A stretch of 64,000 bases of DNA from Verrucomicrobiaceae bacterium (GTDB lineage Bacteria; Verrucomicrobiota; Verrucomicrobiia; Verrucomicrobiales; Verrucomicrobiaceae): the NCBI GenBank assembly GCA_019694165.1, contig JAIBCL010000001.1, positions 62,001-126,000 of the forward strand. Reading direction: 5' to 3'. Below the pieces are notes generated by a model. The model made no database searches. It saw only the letters and a list, made by a program, of their open reading frames with translations, and had not been told where the DNA came from. The first letter of the stretch is position 1; the number at the start of each line of letters is the position of its first letter. Both the position numbers and the translations under genes were made by a program. This document shows positions 61,913 to 64,000 of this stretch, piece by piece.

Positions 61913-63229
61913 TCACTGCCCTGCCCCGCGCCGCACGGCCAGTGCCTCACCCACCACGCGCATCAGATCGGGTGCTTCGTAGGGTTTTGGCAGCGCAAGT
62001 TTGAAGCCAAACCCGCCGGGATCGAGCATCGCGGGATCAGAAGTGTTGCCGCTGGAGACGATGGCGACGATCCCCGGGTCCGCCTGGCGGAGCAGTTCCA
62101 TCGCGCGCAGCCCGCCCATGCCGCTGGGGATGGTGAGATCAATGATGGCGAGGTCGATGGTCTTGCCCGCGCTCATGGCCTCGCGGTAGCGCAGCACGGC
62201 CTCGCCGCCTTCGGAACTCTCGATGACCTCGAAACCCTTCGAGCGCAGGATGCGCACGATCATTCCGCGCAGCAGCAGATCGTCCTCAAGGATGAGCACG
62301 CGGTGGAAGGACGGCGCGGGCGGCTGCGGCGCGGCAGGCTGCGGCGGCGCATCAGCCACCGGTGCGGCCCGGGTGCCGGGCGGCTTCGTTACGATCTCGA
62401 AGATCGCCCGCTTGAAGTCCGCCACGCTCTGATAGCGCTGCGCGCGGTCCTGCATGAGCGCGCGCACGACGACGCCGTCGAGGCGCGGATCGGTGCCCGC
62501 GTGTGCCGAGGGCGACTGCCATGCGCCGCGCGGCATGGTGCCGGTGAGCATCTGGTAAAGCAGCACGCCGAGCGCGTAGATGTCCGCGCGGTGGTCGATG
62601 TCCGGCAGCGCATCGTGCTGCTCCGGCGCGGCGTAGTCCGGCGTGCCGAGCGCCATGTTGGTGTGCGTGACAAAGGCGTCCGGCTGGTCCAGCCGCTTCG
62701 CCAGCCCGAAGTCCGTGAGCTTCACGCGCCCGTCGTTCGAGAGCATGATGTTTGCCGGCTTGATGTCGCGATGCACGATGCCGCGGCTGTGCGCGAATTC
62801 CAAGGCATCACAGACAGGCGCGATGACGCGCATCGCCAGGTCCGGCGTCATCTGCCCCGCGCTCATCACCTGGTGCAGGTCCGTGCCCTCGACGAACTCC
62901 ATCACCAGAAACAGATAGTCTGCGCCGATGAGGCCGAAATCATGCACGCTCACAATGTTCGGGTGATTGAGCTGCGCCATGGCCTGCGCCTCGAGCCGGA
63001 AGCGCTCGGCGTAGCGGTAGTCCTGTCCATGGCTGCGGTGCAGGATCTTGATCGCCACCTGCCGGCCCAGCGTCAATTGCCGCCCCAGATACACCGCCCC
63101 CATGCCGCCGGAGGCGATCAGCCGCTCAAACACATACCCGCCCGGTGTCAGGCGCGTGAGTTCCTCCGGCGGAGGATAGCTCGGCGTCGCGTGAGCGGGA
63201 CCGGGAGAGATGGCATGGGCGGTCTGCAT
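61913..63229 (-). CDS. Soluble Ser/Thr protein kinase fused to a C-terminal receiver domain
   Basis: 438 residues; ATG 63229 is chosen because upstream frame lacks any domain. The Hanks-type kinase is complete: IASGGMGAVYLG, the VAIKIL lysine (K61), VHRDIKPAN (D155) and DFGLAKR (D173). After a Pro/Ala-rich linker (about 284-305) comes a response-regulator receiver domain: acidic patch LEDD (E315-D317), phospho-acceptor D364 in IIDLTIP and Lys415 in LPKPY. No membrane segment, unlike many bacterial PknB-type kinases. It joins Ser/Thr and two-component signalling in one chain. Its target is unknown; an FHA protein lies 27 kb away. Confidence 0.93.
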   Translation of the reverse strand: MQTAHAISPGPAHATPSYPPPEELTRLTPGGYVFERLIASGGMGAVYLGRQLTLGRQVAIKILHRSHGQDYRYAERFRLEAQAMAQLNHPNIVSVHDFGLIGADYLFLVMEFVEGTDLHQVMSAGQMTPDLAMRVIAPVCDALEFAHSRGIVHRDIKPANIMLSNDGRVKLTDFGLAKRLDQPDAFVTHTNMALGTPDYAAPEQHDALPDIDHRADIYALGVLLYQMLTGTMPRGAWQSPSAHAGTDPRLDGVVVRALMQDRAQRYQSVADFKRAIFEIVTKPPGTRAAPVADAPPQPAAPQPPAPSFHRVLILEDDLLLRGMIVRILRSKGFEVIESSEGGEAVLRYREAMSAGKTIDLAIIDLTIPSGMGGLRAMELLRQADPGIVAIVSSGNTSDPAMLDPGGFGFKLALPKPYEAPDLMRVVGEALAVRRGAGQ

Positions 63230-63619
63230 GAGGGAATGGCAGCGGGAAAGTTCGGGACAAACGCGAAATGCCGCAAGCATTCTCTTTGAGCGGACCGGCG
63301 ATTTTGTCTGCTCGCGGAGCCCGGCACGGCAGTCCCGCATTCCCGAAAACGTCAGTGCGCCGCCGCAACGCCCGCCCCGCACTTCCGGCCATGAAGCCGC
63401 GTGAGACGAATGCGAAGCACCGGAGTGACCGGCCGCCGGAAAGGAAGCCCGCCACGTCCGCCGCCTCGGACGCTTCGCTCCACAGCATTTGCTCTTGCCC
63501 ACCAATCCCCGGCACGACTACTCTCAACGGCACCATCACTCCCCGATGAAATCCCGGCCCACACTCTTCCTCAGCGGCGTGTCACACCAGTTCGCGATTC
63601 TTGACCGAAGGAGGGCGGC
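63230..63619. other. Intergenic between divergent kinase and TIR gene, no gene recognised
   Basis: About 390 bases. Short frames on both strands have no domain or start context. A good ribosome-binding site (AAGGAGGG) lies at its right end, before the TIR ATG. Confidence 0.5.
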
Positions 63620-64000
63620 ATGAGCACAAAGACTGTCTTCATCAGCTACCGACGCGACTCGACGGGCAAGCTCTTTGGTCGGTCGATCAAGGAAGCTCTC
63701 ACCCATTTTGGATACGATGTGTTTCTCGATGTCGATCGCCTCGACGCGGGAAAGTGGGCCGCCCAAATCCTGACTCAAGTGCCGCTCCGGTCCCATTTCC
63801 TGTTGCTCCTCACACCGGGCTCTTTGGACCGCTGCGCGCAGGAGGACGATTGGGTCCGGAAGGAGTTGCTTGCTGCGATCCATTCCGGACGGAACATCGT
63901 TCCCGTTCGCGAAGAGTCGGTGAACTTGGACGAACTCAACACCTGCTGCCCGGAGTGCGTGAAGGCGCTCTTCGATTATCAGATTGCCACCGTCCAGCAC
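63620..64000 (+). CDS. TIR-domain protein, C-terminus beyond right edge
   Basis: At least 127 residues; ATG 63620 is preceded by AAGGAGGGCGGC (63608-63619), a strong ribosome-binding site. TVFISYRRDSTGKLFGRSI begins the TIR fold, FGYDVFLDVDRLDAG is box 2-like, and WVRKELLAAI puts a Glu at the catalytic NADase position. The fused domains, if any, are cut off. TIR proteins often sense and act in phage defence or signalling; a role cannot be assigned without the rest. Confidence 0.87.
   Translation, partial: MSTKTVFISYRRDSTGKLFGRSIKEALTHFGYDVFLDVDRLDAGKWAAQILTQVPLRSHFLLLLTPGSLDRCAQEDDWVRKELLAAIHSGRNIVPVREESVNLDELNTCCPECVKALFDYQIATVQH

Overview
This 64 kb window is GC-rich bacterial DNA and looks like a Verrucomicrobiota chromosome, probably Verrucomicrobiaceae-like. 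The case rests on gene content: two very large secreted c-type cytochrome / membrane-bound-dehydrogenase-like proteins of the kind expanded in the PVC superphylum, one with an N-terminal NPCBM domain and one with a CBM-like domain; secreted proteins ending in an 'EYALGT/EEALGLDP' module; sulfatase and SUMF-sialidase genes; several Gfo/Idh/MocA oxidoreductases; and an AhbC-like radical SAM enzyme. No rRNA, tRNA, CRISPR array or intact insertion sequence was seen.

Layout. 1-9.8 kb: a secreted metzincin-type protease (cut by the left edge), a large membrane KAP NTPase with an N-terminal propeller, a chorismatase-like enzyme, and three tightly linked secreted proteins that share modules. 10-16 kb: a fructan-active GH32 enzyme with an FG-GAP protein, a decayed sialidase remnant, an orphan C-terminal module, an oxidoreductase and a coiled-coil membrane protein. 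16.5-25 kb: an uncharacterised P-loop ATPase, a second oxidoreductase, a 13-repeat secreted propeller and the AhbC-like enzyme. 25-33 kb: a GH10 xylanase and the two large cytochrome-like proteins, with a copied cytochrome tail beyond the xylanase and a REPIN-like element inside one coding sequence. 33-39 kb: a NagA-like deacetylase, a TIR-FHA-zinc ribbon-TPR protein, a small secreted protein, PpnP, IspF and an aspartate aminotransferase. 39.6-46.4 kb: a degradative minus-strand block (sulfatase, two alpha/beta hydrolases, SGNH hydrolase, SUMF-sialidase fusion).

46.6-64 kb is mostly core: rpsO-pnp, hisF, trmL, miaA-aroB-dprA, an Rrf2 regulator, rarA, a class IV aminotransferase, a Trm112-like protein and a MoeZ-like E1/rhodanese. 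Between these lie a Uma2 remnant, an EF-hand lipoprotein, a 3D-domain lipoprotein and an EamA transporter. The block ends with a soluble Ser/Thr kinase-receiver fusion and a second TIR protein cut by the right edge.

Taken together the accessory genes suggest a heterotroph that hydrolyses plant and algal polysaccharides (xylan, fructans, sulfated glycans) outside the cytoplasm and oxidises the sugars. The strongest candidates for undescribed biology are the TIR-FHA-TPR protein and the receptor-like KAP NTPase. The clearest genome-evolution signals are the in-frame REPIN in a cytochrome gene, the copied cytochrome tail beside the xylanase, and the sialidase and Uma2 remnants.
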